From an uncultured Alphaproteobacteria bacterium (lineage in GTDB: Bacteria > Pseudomonadota > Alphaproteobacteria > Micavibrionales > Micavibrionaceae), in assembly GCA_934538895.1 (NCBI GenBank), contig CAKTCH010000097.1:1-6184 (forward strand): a DNA stretch of 6,184 bases, read 5' to 3'. The notes under the pieces are model-generated. The model saw nothing but the letters and a program-made list of their open reading frames with translations, had not been told where the DNA came from and ran no database searches. A program made the translations under genes and the position numbers. Positions 1 to 5,869 of the stretch are shown here, piece after piece. How positions within the stretch are numbered: position 1 is the stretch's first letter; the number at the start of each line of letters is the position of its first letter.

Positions 1-901
1 CCGCTTGCCTTTCGGCGTTCTGTATCATTTTCTGTCCCTCCATCACGCCGCCCGTCATCATCGACACGACGATCACGAGATAGATCACGATACCCGACAT
101 GAGACTGAGACGCGGCACGAAGATCGCCAGCAGGTAAGCCAGCGGATTACGCCTGGGCATATTCTCGGGGCGGAAGCCCTGCGTCACGCGCGCGAAACGC
201 TTCACCAGCCACGGGTAAGACGCGATCAGCTCATGGAACGACATCCAGAAGCCCGACGTCTCTTTCGTCTGCTCGATGTACTGGCGCATGTTGATCGTCT
301 TGTAACGCTTGGCGCCCACCGCCAGCAGGGCGATGCCTTGCTGCGCCGCTTTAGGCGCGCAGCAGGCGGCGCCATATTGGTCGCAGGTATATTCACGGGC
401 GCGCGCGTAAGCCGCGCCTAGTAGCGGCAGAACCAGCGCCAGCGACAGGAACGGTTCGAGCAGCAGGTGCTTGCGGTCGATATGGCCCATTTCATGGCCG
501 ATATAGAAGTTGATCGCCTCGGGATCGTCCTCCAGCGCGTCCAGCACATCGGACAGCAGGATGATGTAATCCTTGCGCAGGAAGCGCGTCGCGAAGGCGT
601 TGAACATGCCGTTGCCGTGCAGGATATACACTTGCGGAATTTTCCCGAGGCCGACTTTCGCCGCGCAATCGCGCACGCGCTGCTGCACGTCGGGGAACTG
701 CGTCTCCGATATCAGGGCGCCCGTGCCTTTCAGATAGCTGATAAAACCCGACTGGACGAACAGATAGGCCAGCAACAGCAGCGGAAACAACGCCAGCACC
801 AGCCCTTTGGTGCCGATTATCAGCGCGAGCCAGAAAATCGCCGACAAAATACCGGCAATAATAAGGAGTTTCTGTTCGTTGGCGTAAAGCGGTTTACTCA
901 T
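1..901 (-). CDS. M48 family membrane zinc metallopeptidase, partial (C-terminus beyond left edge)
   Basis: Translating the minus strand from the ATG at 901-899 gives 300 residues with no stop before the window edge, beginning MSKPLYANEQKLL. Two hydrophobic segments at about residues 12-30 and 33-53 look like N-terminal membrane anchors. HGNGMFNAFATRF (about 115-127) is the usual M48 lead-in, HEMGH (156-160) is the HExxH zinc and catalytic motif, and E190 in REYTCDQYG is the expected third zinc ligand. SFHELIASYPWLVKRF (about 241-256) fits the conserved region after the active site, and a further hydrophobic segment follows at about 266-283. M48 enzymes (HtpX/COG0501 type) cleave membrane or envelope proteins in quality control; the substrate here cannot be told. 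Three cysteines lie near the active site (C193, C200, C201). The upstream ribosome binding site is weak (GGGACG). The gene lies 300 bases downstream of the Sua5 gene on the same strand, so it probably has its own promoter. The family call is firm; the subfamily is uncertain. Confidence 0.93.
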   Translation of the reverse strand, partial: MSKPLYANEQKLLIIAGILSAIFWLALIIGTKGLVLALFPLLLLAYLFVQSGFISYLKGTGALISETQFPDVQQRVRDCAAKVGLGKIPQVYILHGNGMFNAFATRFLRKDYIILLSDVLDALEDDPEAINFYIGHEMGHIDRKHLLLEPFLSLALVLPLLGAAYARAREYTCDQYGAACCAPKAAQQGIALLAVGAKRYKTINMRQYIEQTKETSGFWMSFHELIASYPWLVKRFARVTQGFRPENMPRRNPLAYLLAIFVPRLSLMSGIVIYLVIVVSMMTGGVMEGQKMIQNAERQA

Positions 902-1201
902 TCTCTGTCGTCCCGATGGTTACTGTTATGCGATGCCGCAACGATATCAGGTCCCTTACGGACGGCAAGGGCAATTATGACAGAGTGGGAAAAATCGCAA
1001 GCCCCTCCCTTAACGGCACAACCAGACGGCGAAAGGCAGAACAATCGTTCATCGCTGATGAATTATTCAGCTACTTTCAAATAGCTTTTAATAAAGATCA
1101 AATCATAATCATTTATTACAGGCGGGTATTACAACCTTAAGACTTGCTGGCCGCATAGCCGGTCGCGCATGACTTCCCTTACCGGCCATGGGCGGGAGGT
1201 T
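902..1201. other. Intergenic gap between the Sua5 and M48 genes
   Basis: I see no convincing gene in this 300-base stretch. Short open frames on the plus strand here have no recognisable protein or good ribosome binding site. Bases 1056-1136 are clearly more AT-rich than the surroundings and contain the tandem hexamers AATCAT AATCAT at 1101-1112, a possible protein-binding or UP-like region for the minus-strand M48 gene. Near the Sua5 stop, GCCGGT (1158-1163) and ACCGGC (1181-1186) form a perfect 6-base inverted repeat with a 17-base loop, but no T-run follows in the minus direction, so a terminator call is weak. Confidence 0.5.
974..1000 (-). promoter_or_regulatory. Possible sigma-70-like promoter for the M48 gene
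   Basis: Reading the minus strand, TTGCGA (1000-995) resembles a -35 box and CATAAT (979-974) resembles a -10 box, with a 15-base spacer that is slightly short. It lies about 73 bases upstream of the M48 start codon, within the gap that separates this gene from the Sua5 gene. The match is by eye only. Confidence 0.3.
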
Positions 1202-2203
1202 TTACTGTTTCCGGCTGCCCGCCGCCGCGCGCTTCAGACGGTCGTTGATGGCGATGCCCAGCCCCTGATCGGGAATATTCATCACCGCGATCGCCGCATG
1301 TTCCGGGCGGTCGAGTTCGCGCAGCATCCGGAACAGGTTGGCCGCCGCCTGATGCAGGTCGCCGTTTTCGCTTAGATTGCGCAAGGCCGTTTCCGGCAAA
1401 TCCCGGGCATGGCCGCCGCCCCTGACGCCCATGAAACGGAGCGGGCCGAAGGCCAGCAACGCCTCGCCCGGCGCGATATCCACCGCGTTCAGCCTTACGG
1501 GAGTCGCGGGCGCAGAATGCTTTAAAAGCTGGCCCGGCGATTTTACCGCGTCGCCATGGCCGCCAAGATCGTAGCCGACATCCCTGTCCAGCACGGCGGC
1601 GATCTGCTCCGCCGTGATCGCGCCGGGGCGCAGGACCACGGGCGTTGCACCGCTTAAATCCAGCACGGTGGATTCCAGCCCGACGGCGCAAGGCCCCGCC
1701 GCCAGTATCATCGCGACTTTATCGCCCAGCCCTTCCGCCACATGCTGCGGCGTGGTGGGGCTGACCTGCCCCGATATGTTCGCGCTCGGAGCGGCAACCG
1801 GTAAACCGGATTCCCGCAACAACGCCAGCGCCACAGGATGCGCCGGCACGCGAATCGCCAGCGTCGGCAATCCGGCGCTGCATAATTCGCTCACCGCGCA
1901 GGTGTCACGGCGCGGCAGGATGATCGTGAGCGGCCCCGGCCAGAATGCGGCGGCCACCGCGTTCGCGCGCGCATCCATGGTCACATATTCCCGCGCCGCA
2001 TCGGCGCCGGGCACATGCACGATCACGGGGTTGAAGGCCGGGCGGCCCTTGGCTTCGAATATGCGCGCGACCGCCGCGCCGTCCAGCGCGTTCGCGCCCA
2101 GCCCGTAAACGGTTTCGGTGGGCAGCGCCACCAGCCGCCCCTGCGCCAGCAACTGCGCCGCTTCGCGCAATGTTTCGGGAGATGGTGCTTTTACTACGCT
2201 CAT
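1202..2203 (-). CDS. L-threonylcarbamoyladenylate synthase (Sua5/YwlC/YrdC family)
   Basis: This 333-residue protein makes threonylcarbamoyl-AMP from threonine, bicarbonate and ATP, the first step of the universal t6A37 modification of ANN-decoding tRNAs in the cytoplasm. The YrdC domain spans about residues 10-200, with PTETVYGLGANA (28-39), KGRPAFNPVIVHV (52-64), FWPGPLTIIL (87-96), PSANISGQVSPT (139-150) and RPGAIT (192-197), all matching family motifs. SPGQLLKHSAPATPVRL (222-238) is the linker that leads into the Sua5-specific C-terminal domain (about 240-325), so this is the long Sua5 form, not the short TsaC form. I chose the ATG at 2203 because it overlaps the anmK stop as ATGA, a classic coupling arrangement. 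An in-frame ATG at 2215 (adding MAAS) is equally possible, and neither has a strong ribosome binding site. The open frame extends to 2338 but that part only shadows anmK. Confidence 0.95.
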   Translation of the reverse strand: MSVVKAPSPETLREAAQLLAQGRLVALPTETVYGLGANALDGAAVARIFEAKGRPAFNPVIVHVPGADAAREYVTMDARANAVAAAFWPGPLTIILPRRDTCAVSELCSAGLPTLAIRVPAHPVALALLRESGLPVAAPSANISGQVSPTTPQHVAEGLGDKVAMILAAGPCAVGLESTVLDLSGATPVVLRPGAITAEQIAAVLDRDVGYDLGGHGDAVKSPGQLLKHSAPATPVRLNAVDIAPGEALLAFGPLRFMGVRGGGHARDLPETALRNLSENGDLHQAAANLFRMLRELDRPEHAAIAVMNIPDQGLGIAINDRLKRAAAGSRKQ

Positions 2204-3288
2204 GGATGCCGCCATAAAACGCCGCCGCTCAAAGGCCGCGGCACTTTGGTTGTACCGGGAAAGGACAGCGGCAAACCCTGCTGCGATCGTACGGCCAGAT
2301 AGGCAAAACCCTGCGCCTCCAGCGCGTCGCCATTCCACTGCCGTTCATCGACATCATGCACAGGCCCGTTCAAGGCATCGCGCAAACCCTGCATGATCGC
2401 CGGGTTCAGGCGACCGCCGCCGGTAACGTACCAGGCAAGCGGCTTTTGCGGCAGATGGTTTAAGCATTGCGCCACCGACTGCACGGTAAACGCCGTCAAC
2501 GTCGCCGCGCCGTCTTCCAGCGAAAGCCCTTTCAGGAACGAAATATCCCAGGCGTCGCGATCGAGCGATTTCGGCGGCTTCAGCGCGAAGAACGGATTCT
2601 GCAGCAGGAGGCTTAAACACGCGCCATCCACTTTCCCCTTCAGCGCATAAACACCGTCGCGGTCCAGTTCCTCGCCCGTGTGTTTGCGCACCCAGTCATT
2701 AATCAGCGCGTTGCCCGGCCCCGTATCGAACGCCAGAATATTTTCATCCTCACCGATAAAAGTGATATTGCCGACACCGCCGAGATTGAGGATCGCTACA
2801 GGCTTCGGCATACTACGCGCCAGCGCCGCATGATAGACAGGTATGAGCGGCGCGCCTTGCCCTCCCGCCTTTACATCGGCGGTACGGAAATCATTCACCA
2901 CATCAATGCCTGTTTCCCGCGCCAGCGCCGCGCCGTCGCCGATCTGCCAGGTGAAGCCGTTGGCCGGATCATGAAAAATCGTCTGACCGTGAAAGCCGAT
3001 CAGGTCCACTTCACGCGCCGTGACATGGGCTAACGCCATCAGGTTTTTAACGGTATCCGCATGGGCTTTGGTCATCAGCGCTTCCACCCTGGCGACACGG
3101 CCATCCTTATCAGCCGAAAGGCCGAGACAGGCCCGCAAAGCTTCGCGCACCTCCGGCTCATAAGGCACGGTCAGAAACGACAGCGGCTCGACAAAACCCT
3201 GCCCGTCGGTGCGGATCAGCGCCGCATCGATCCCGTCCAGCGCCGTGCCGGACATCAGGCCGATGACGGTGTAAACTTTTCCAGACAA
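2200..3288 (-). CDS. anmK: Anhydro-N-acetylmuramic acid kinase
   Basis: AnmK opens the 1,6-anhydro ring of anhydro-MurNAc and phosphorylates it to MurNAc-6-phosphate, recycling cell-wall muropeptides in the cytoplasm. With the TTG start at 3288 the protein has 362 residues, close to the roughly 370 usual for the family. Visible motifs are the N-terminal phosphate loop IGLMSGTALDGID (9-21), GFHGQTIFHD (98-107), DFRTADVKAGGQGAPLIP (133-150), LNLGGVGNIT (167-176), FDTGPGN (187-193, with D188 the expected catalytic base), TGGGRLNP (289-296) and the C-terminal LPLSFPGTTKVPRP. The TTG is preferred because AAAGGAAA lies just upstream and the protein then begins MSGKVYTVIGLMSGT, as relatives do. The in-frame ATG at 3354 would add 22 residues encoded by repeat sequence. 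The stop overlaps the start of the Sua5 gene by four bases. Confidence 0.96.
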   Translation of the reverse strand: MSGKVYTVIGLMSGTALDGIDAALIRTDGQGFVEPLSFLTVPYEPEVREALRACLGLSADKDGRVARVEALMTKAHADTVKNLMALAHVTAREVDLIGFHGQTIFHDPANGFTWQIGDGAALARETGIDVVNDFRTADVKAGGQGAPLIPVYHAALARSMPKPVAILNLGGVGNITFIGEDENILAFDTGPGNALINDWVRKHTGEELDRDGVYALKGKVDGACLSLLLQNPFFALKPPKSLDRDAWDISFLKGLSLEDGAATLTAFTVQSVAQCLNHLPQKPLAWYVTGGGRLNPAIMQGLRDALNGPVHDVDERQWNGDALEAQGFAYLAVRSQQGLPLSFPGTTKVPRPLSGGVLWRHP

Positions 3289-3292
3289 AGCA

Positions 3293-3300
3293 TTTCCTTT
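3293..3300 (-). promoter_or_regulatory. Ribosome binding site deciding the TTG start of anmK
   Basis: On the minus strand AAAGGAAA reads from 3300 to 3293; its AGGA core ends six bases before the TTG at 3288-3286. The alternative upstream ATG at 3354 lies outside the inverted-repeat arm and would translate the repeat. This site therefore supports the shorter 362-residue product. Confidence 0.65.
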
Positions 3301-3301
3301 A

Positions 3302-3331
3302 TTGTCATCCCGAGCGCCCGCGGAGGATACC
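3302..3331 (+). repeat. Left inverted-repeat arm next to the GIY-YIG gene
   Basis: This arm begins TTGTCATCCCGAGCG and pairs with the reverse complement of 3634-3663. By hand alignment 23 of 30 positions agree, including the blocks TTGTCATCC, GAGCG, GCG and GGATA. Within each arm ATCC and GGAT can pair as a small hairpin. Just inside lies a separate perfect hairpin, CCGGAA (3330-3335) with TTCCGG (3339-3344), loop GGA. The outer end matches the TGTCATCC end of the element at 5634-5721. Confidence 0.7.
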
Positions 3332-3348
3332 GGAAGGATTCCGGCACG

Positions 3349-3660
3349 ATGCATAATTATTACATTTACATGATGACCAATAAATCCAACAGCGTTCTTT
3401 ATACAGGGGTTAGCAATAATTTGGAACGCCGGGTTTCAGAGCATAGAAATCAACAGATTCCCGGCTTTACGCAACACTACAACCTGACAAAACTGGTGTA
3501 TTATGAACATTGTTTTGATATAACGGCTGCTATTACCCGCGAGAAGCAGATTAAAGGCTGGGTAAGGGCGAAAAAGAACGCGCTGGTCGAAGGCATCAAC
3601 CTTGAAGGGAAAGACTTATCTATTCCTTCTCTTGATATCCGTCGCTCACGCTCAGGATGA
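3349..3660 (+). CDS. Small GIY-YIG nuclease domain protein (COG2827/YhbQ-like)
   Basis: The 103-residue protein is a single GIY-YIG domain: YYIYMM (4-9) supplies the GIY strand, LYTG (17-20) the YIG strand (Ile replaced by Thr), then NNLERRVSEH (23-32) with the conserved Arg and His. AITREKQIKGWVRAKKNALVEGINLEGKDL carries the Glu expected to bind metal. GIY-YIG domains cut DNA or RNA by a single-metal mechanism; the role of small stand-alone members is not well established. AAGGA at 3334-3338 is a possible ribosome binding site 10 bases before the ATG. The last nine or so residues (DIRRSRSG region) are encoded by the right repeat arm, and the stop TGA lies inside it. The gene is more AT-rich than anmK and tyrS, sits in the gap between those divergent genes and is framed by inverted repeats, all of which suggests it was inserted. 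Family call firm, mobility inferred. Confidence 0.88.
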   Translation: MHNYYIYMMTNKSNSVLYTGVSNNLERRVSEHRNQQIPGFTQHYNLTKLVYYEHCFDITAAITREKQIKGWVRAKKNALVEGINLEGKDLSIPSLDIRRSRSG

Positions 3661-3663
3661 CAA
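3634..3663 (-). repeat. Right inverted-repeat arm overlapping the GIY-YIG 3' end
   Basis: Read on the minus strand this begins TTGTCATCCTGAGCGTGAGC and matches the left arm (3302-3331) at 23 of 30 positions. It contains the last codons and TGA stop of the GIY-YIG gene and ends 11 bases before the preferred tyrS start. It resembles the widespread GTCATCCTGAGCG-type dispersed palindromes found in many bacterial genomes. Confidence 0.7.
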
Positions 3664-3674
3664 AGAGAAAAGAC

Positions 3675-4937
3675 ATGGCCGCTGTAAAATCGGATTTTCT
3701 GAATGTAATGATCGAACGGAAGTTTTTTAACCAGTGCTCGGATCTGGAAGCGCTGGACAAGAAGCTGTGCGAAGGCGTTCAGTCCGCTTATGTCGGTTTC
3801 GATCCGACGGCCAGATCACTGCATATCGGCAACCTGACCGGCATCATGATGCTGAAATGGTTTCAGGAATGCGGGCATAAACCCATCACGCTGATGGGCG
3901 GCGGTACGGCCAAGATTGGCGACCCTTCTTTCAAGGATGAATCGCGCAAACTGATGACCGATGAAGTTATTCGCGACAACATGGAGAACATCCGCGCGAC
4001 CTGCTTCGCACAACATCTGAAATACGGTGACGGCAAAACAGACGCGATAATGGTCAATAACGACGACTGGCTTTCGAAGCTTCATTATCTTGAATTTCTG
4101 CGCGATTATGGCCGTTACTTCACCATTAACCGCATGATCTCGTTCGACAGCGTCAAAACGCGTCTTGAACGCGAAAGTCCGCTGACGCTGCTTGAATTCA
4201 ATTACATGGTGATGCAGGGTTACGACTTCCTCGCCATTCACCGCGAGCACGGCACGATCCTGCAAATGGGCGGTTCCGATCAGTGGGGCAACATCATCAA
4301 CGGCGTCGATCTCGCGCATAAGGCGGACAAGGTGCAATTATTCGCGCTGACCGCGGCGCTGCTGCTGAATTCCGCGGGCGAGAAAATGGGCAAGACCGTG
4401 GGCGGCGCCGTCTGGCTCAACCCCGACATGCTTTCGCCTTACGATTACTGGCAATATTTCCGCAACGTCGATGACGCCGATGTCGGCAATCTGCTGGCCC
4501 GTTTCACGATGATGCCGATGGACGAAGTAAACCGTCTGGCGGCGCTGCAAGGTTCCGAGATTAACGAAGCCAAGAAAATCCTCGCGCATGAAGCCACCAG
4601 ACTCAATCACGGCGAACAAGCCGCGCGCGACGCCGCCGCCACCGCGCAAAAGGTTTTCGAGCAAGGCGGCGTGGGCAGCGACCTGCCCGGCATCACCATC
4701 GAACGCGCGCGCCTCAGCACAGGCGTGGCTATTCTCGACCTGCTGGTGGAAGCCGGCTTTGCGTCCTCTAAAAGCGAAGCGCGCCGTCTGGTGCAGGGGG
4801 GCGGCATACGCTGCAACGATAACGTCGTCAGCGACGACAAATTCGTGGCGAAGGAGTCCGACCTGACCGCTGACGGCTATATCAAGCTTTCGGCGGGCAA
4901 AAAACGCCACGCGCTGGTACGGGCCCGGATAAATTAA
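3675..4937 (+). CDS. tyrS: Tyrosyl-tRNA synthetase
   Basis: TyrRS charges tRNA-Tyr with tyrosine in two ATP-dependent steps as a cytoplasmic homodimer. The 420-residue length is normal. In the class I catalytic domain I see YVGFDPTARSLHIGNL with the HIGH-type signature HIGN at 50-53, GGGTAKIGDPSFKDESR (about 75-91), the tyrosine pocket YMVMQGYD (177-184), GGSDQWGN (199-206) and KMGKT (237-241), the usual KMSKS variant in this family. An S4 RNA-binding domain fills about 350-415 (LLVEAGFASSKSEARRLVQGGGIRCND). I chose the ATG at 3675 because MAAVKSDFLNVM aligns with typical alphaproteobacterial starts. An in-frame ATG at 3657 would add MTKRKD, overlaps the GIY-YIG stop as ATGA and lies in repeat sequence. 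The ribosome binding site is weak (AGAGAAAAG). It is divergent from anmK and is probably followed in the same operon by the gene at 4954. Confidence 0.97.
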   Translation: MAAVKSDFLNVMIERKFFNQCSDLEALDKKLCEGVQSAYVGFDPTARSLHIGNLTGIMMLKWFQECGHKPITLMGGGTAKIGDPSFKDESRKLMTDEVIRDNMENIRATCFAQHLKYGDGKTDAIMVNNDDWLSKLHYLEFLRDYGRYFTINRMISFDSVKTRLERESPLTLLEFNYMVMQGYDFLAIHREHGTILQMGGSDQWGNIINGVDLAHKADKVQLFALTAALLLNSAGEKMGKTVGGAVWLNPDMLSPYDYWQYFRNVDDADVGNLLARFTMMPMDEVNRLAALQGSEINEAKKILAHEATRLNHGEQAARDAAATAQKVFEQGGVGSDLPGITIERARLSTGVAILDLLVEAGFASSKSEARRLVQGGGIRCNDNVVSDDKFVAKESDLTADGYIKLSAGKKRHALVRARIN

Positions 4938-4953
4938 AAAAAGAGAAACAGAG

Positions 4954-5547
4954 ATGGCAAAAATATTTTCGGGTTTACGCAGCGTTTGGGACGGCCTGTT
5001 TCTGGATATCGACCGCCAACTGCTTGATCCCGCGCGCCTGTCGGCGCACATGCGGGCGCGTATCTTTGCGGTGCAGGCCAAGGAAGATTTCACACGGGCG
5101 ACGGCATATCCGCATAAGGTGCTGACAGCGCATAACCGGGTGATTACTCCCTACAAGGTCTGGATCTATGGCAGGGGCGGCGTCAAAACCAATATACTGG
5201 AATTTTCTTCCCAGCCGCGCGTGATCGAACTGAAGCGGCAAATGGCGCCGGTGGAAAAAGGGGCGGGCCCGCTTATGCTGGATGAGCAAAACGGCCGGTT
5301 TTATCTCGGCAGCGACCGGCATCGGCCTCTGGGCGAGATCGACCTGAAAACCGAGAGGATGCTGTTTTCAGAAGCGGCGCAAGCGGCGCGCTTCACATAT
5401 TTTTTCGGCGACGCCCGTCCTGACAATCCCCTCTGCCTCGATGAAGGGACAGGTGCGGTTTACACGCAAAAGAATCCGGCGAATATAAGAGGCCATGTAA
5501 AGTTAGGCCCGATCGTACATGTAGGGTCAGGCCCGATCAAGAAATAG
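4954..5547 (+). CDS. Hypothetical protein downstream of tyrS
   Basis: I do not recognise this 197-residue protein. It starts 16 bases after the tyrS stop, with an A-rich leader containing AGAGAAACAGAG before the ATG, so it is probably cotranscribed with tyrS. The codon use and GC content resemble tyrS, which supports a real gene. There is no signal peptide or membrane segment; the composition is mixed with many Arg and Lys, and there is one cysteine (C161). The centre, ITPYKVWIYGRGGVKTNILEFSSQPRVIEL (about 64-93), looks like alternating beta strands, and FYLGSDRHRPLGEIDLKTERMLF (about 116-138) suggests another strand-rich part. The C-terminus holds a duplicated eight-residue unit, HVKLGPIV (181-188) then HVGSGPIK (189-196), encoded by a 24-base tandem repeat. 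No function can be assigned. Confidence 0.72.
   Translation: MAKIFSGLRSVWDGLFLDIDRQLLDPARLSAHMRARIFAVQAKEDFTRATAYPHKVLTAHNRVITPYKVWIYGRGGVKTNILEFSSQPRVIELKRQMAPVEKGAGPLMLDEQNGRFYLGSDRHRPLGEIDLKTERMLFSEAAQAARFTYFFGDARPDNPLCLDEGTGAVYTQKNPANIRGHVKLGPIVHVGSGPIKK
5494..5538 (+). repeat. 24-base-period tandem duplication at the 3' end of the hypothetical gene
   Basis: Bases 5495-5514 and 5519-5538 match at 17 of 20 positions, including ATGTA and GGCCCGATC, with a period of 24 bases. The period keeps the reading frame and doubles the unit HVxxGPI in the protein. The copy ends seven bases before the stop codon begins. Confidence 0.75.
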
Positions 5548-5633
5548 AAGAAAAACCATATGGCCGTTACAGCCCGGGATGCCGCCCCCTGAAAATATGA
5601 TTTATGGCAGGAAACAGCTGCCATCCGAAAACC

Positions 5634-5721
5634 TGTCATCCCCGGCTCGACCGGGGATCCAGCATTACAGGCTCTGAACGATCCGGTTGCCCCCTGGATT
5701 CCCGCTTGCGCGGGAATGACA
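5634..5721. repeat. Two-armed palindromic dispersed-type repeat
   Basis: The 88-base element starts TGTCAT (5634-5639) and ends ATGACA (5716-5721). The left arm folds as an 8-base perfect stem, ATCCCCGG (5638-5645) with CCGGGGAT (5651-5658), loop CTCGA. The right arm folds as ATTCCCGC (5698-5705) with GCGGGAAT (5710-5717), loop TTGC. The two arms are inverted copies of one another over about 26 bases (TGTCAT, stem, loop, stem, ATCCAG) and flank a spacer of about 30 bases. The right arm fits the ATTCCC-N8-GGGAAT pattern described for Neisseria dRS3 repeats, a similarity of form that need not mean common descent. Confidence 0.85.
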
Positions 5722-5835
5722 ATACAGGGAAATTCCGGAGTGCGGGGTATGCGGCGGTGGAAACGATCTATATTTTAATTTGATGAATGCTTTGATGCAG
5801 GCTCATTGCAAGGGCGCGGAGTATACATTTTGATC

Positions 5836-5857
5836 GTTCCGGAAAACCGGGAATGAG
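5836..5857 (-). repeat. Possible degenerate single repeat arm
   Basis: On the minus strand this reads CTCATTCCCGGTTTTCCGGAAC, reminiscent of TGTCATTCCCGC-loop-GCGGGAAT. CCGG pairs with CCGG across a TTTT loop. It begins 13 bases after the stop codon of the minus-strand gene at 5870, so it could alternatively be a weak terminator, although no T-run follows. Confidence 0.3.
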
Positions 5858-5869
5858 AAGTGGAAGGAA

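Larger units (their letters stand above)
3302..3663 (+). mobile_element. Candidate mobile repeat unit: inverted arms plus GIY-YIG gene
   Basis: The unit is bounded by TTGTCATCC at the left and its complement GGATGACAA at the right, with the nuclease gene filling the interior. No target-site duplication is visible directly outside the ends, and no transposase is present. The outline resembles the palindromic element at 5634-5721, which has arms of similar design but no gene. Mobility is an inference from structure and position, not a demonstrated property. Confidence 0.45.
5548..5869. other. Intergenic gap with repeats between the hypothetical genes
   Basis: This 322-base gap separates the 3' ends of two convergent genes. 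It holds the two-armed palindromic element at 5634-5721 and a possible degenerate arm at 5836-5857. The rest (5548-5633 and 5722-5835) shows no credible gene or RNA. No hairpin followed by a T-run was found after either stop, so the palindromes may serve as the transcription boundary, which is only an inference. Confidence 0.5.

Noticed and set aside
5..1084. Two long plus-strand open frames (138 and 205 codons) at the left
   Set aside because: They lie opposite the M48 gene, which has clear HExxH and membrane features; their His/Arg/Gln-rich translations are typical antisense artefacts.
1158..1186. GCCGGT/ACCGGC inverted repeat as a terminator of the Sua5 gene
   Set aside because: The loop is 17 bases and no T-run follows on the minus strand, so it was only mentioned within the gap entry.
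902..1201. tRNA or small RNA gene in the gap
   Set aside because: No cloverleaf, CCA-type end or GTTCRANNC T-loop motif was found on either strand.
2204..2338. Longer start for the Sua5 gene at 2338
   Set aside because: This part shadows the anmK C-terminus in another frame; the YrdC domain starts after the ATG at 2203 or 2215.
3061..3348. Upstream extension of the GIY-YIG frame to 3061
   Set aside because: The extension overlaps anmK antisense and the repeat arm; the GIY-YIG domain begins right after the ATG at 3349.
4338..5093. Long minus-strand open frame of 251 codons opposite tyrS
   Set aside because: It is antisense to the well-supported tyrS and the next gene, shows no recognisable domain, and its length follows from high GC in the coding strand.
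5634..5721. CRISPR array reading of the palindromic region
   Set aside because: There are only two arms, in inverted and not direct orientation, with one spacer-like interval and no cas genes.
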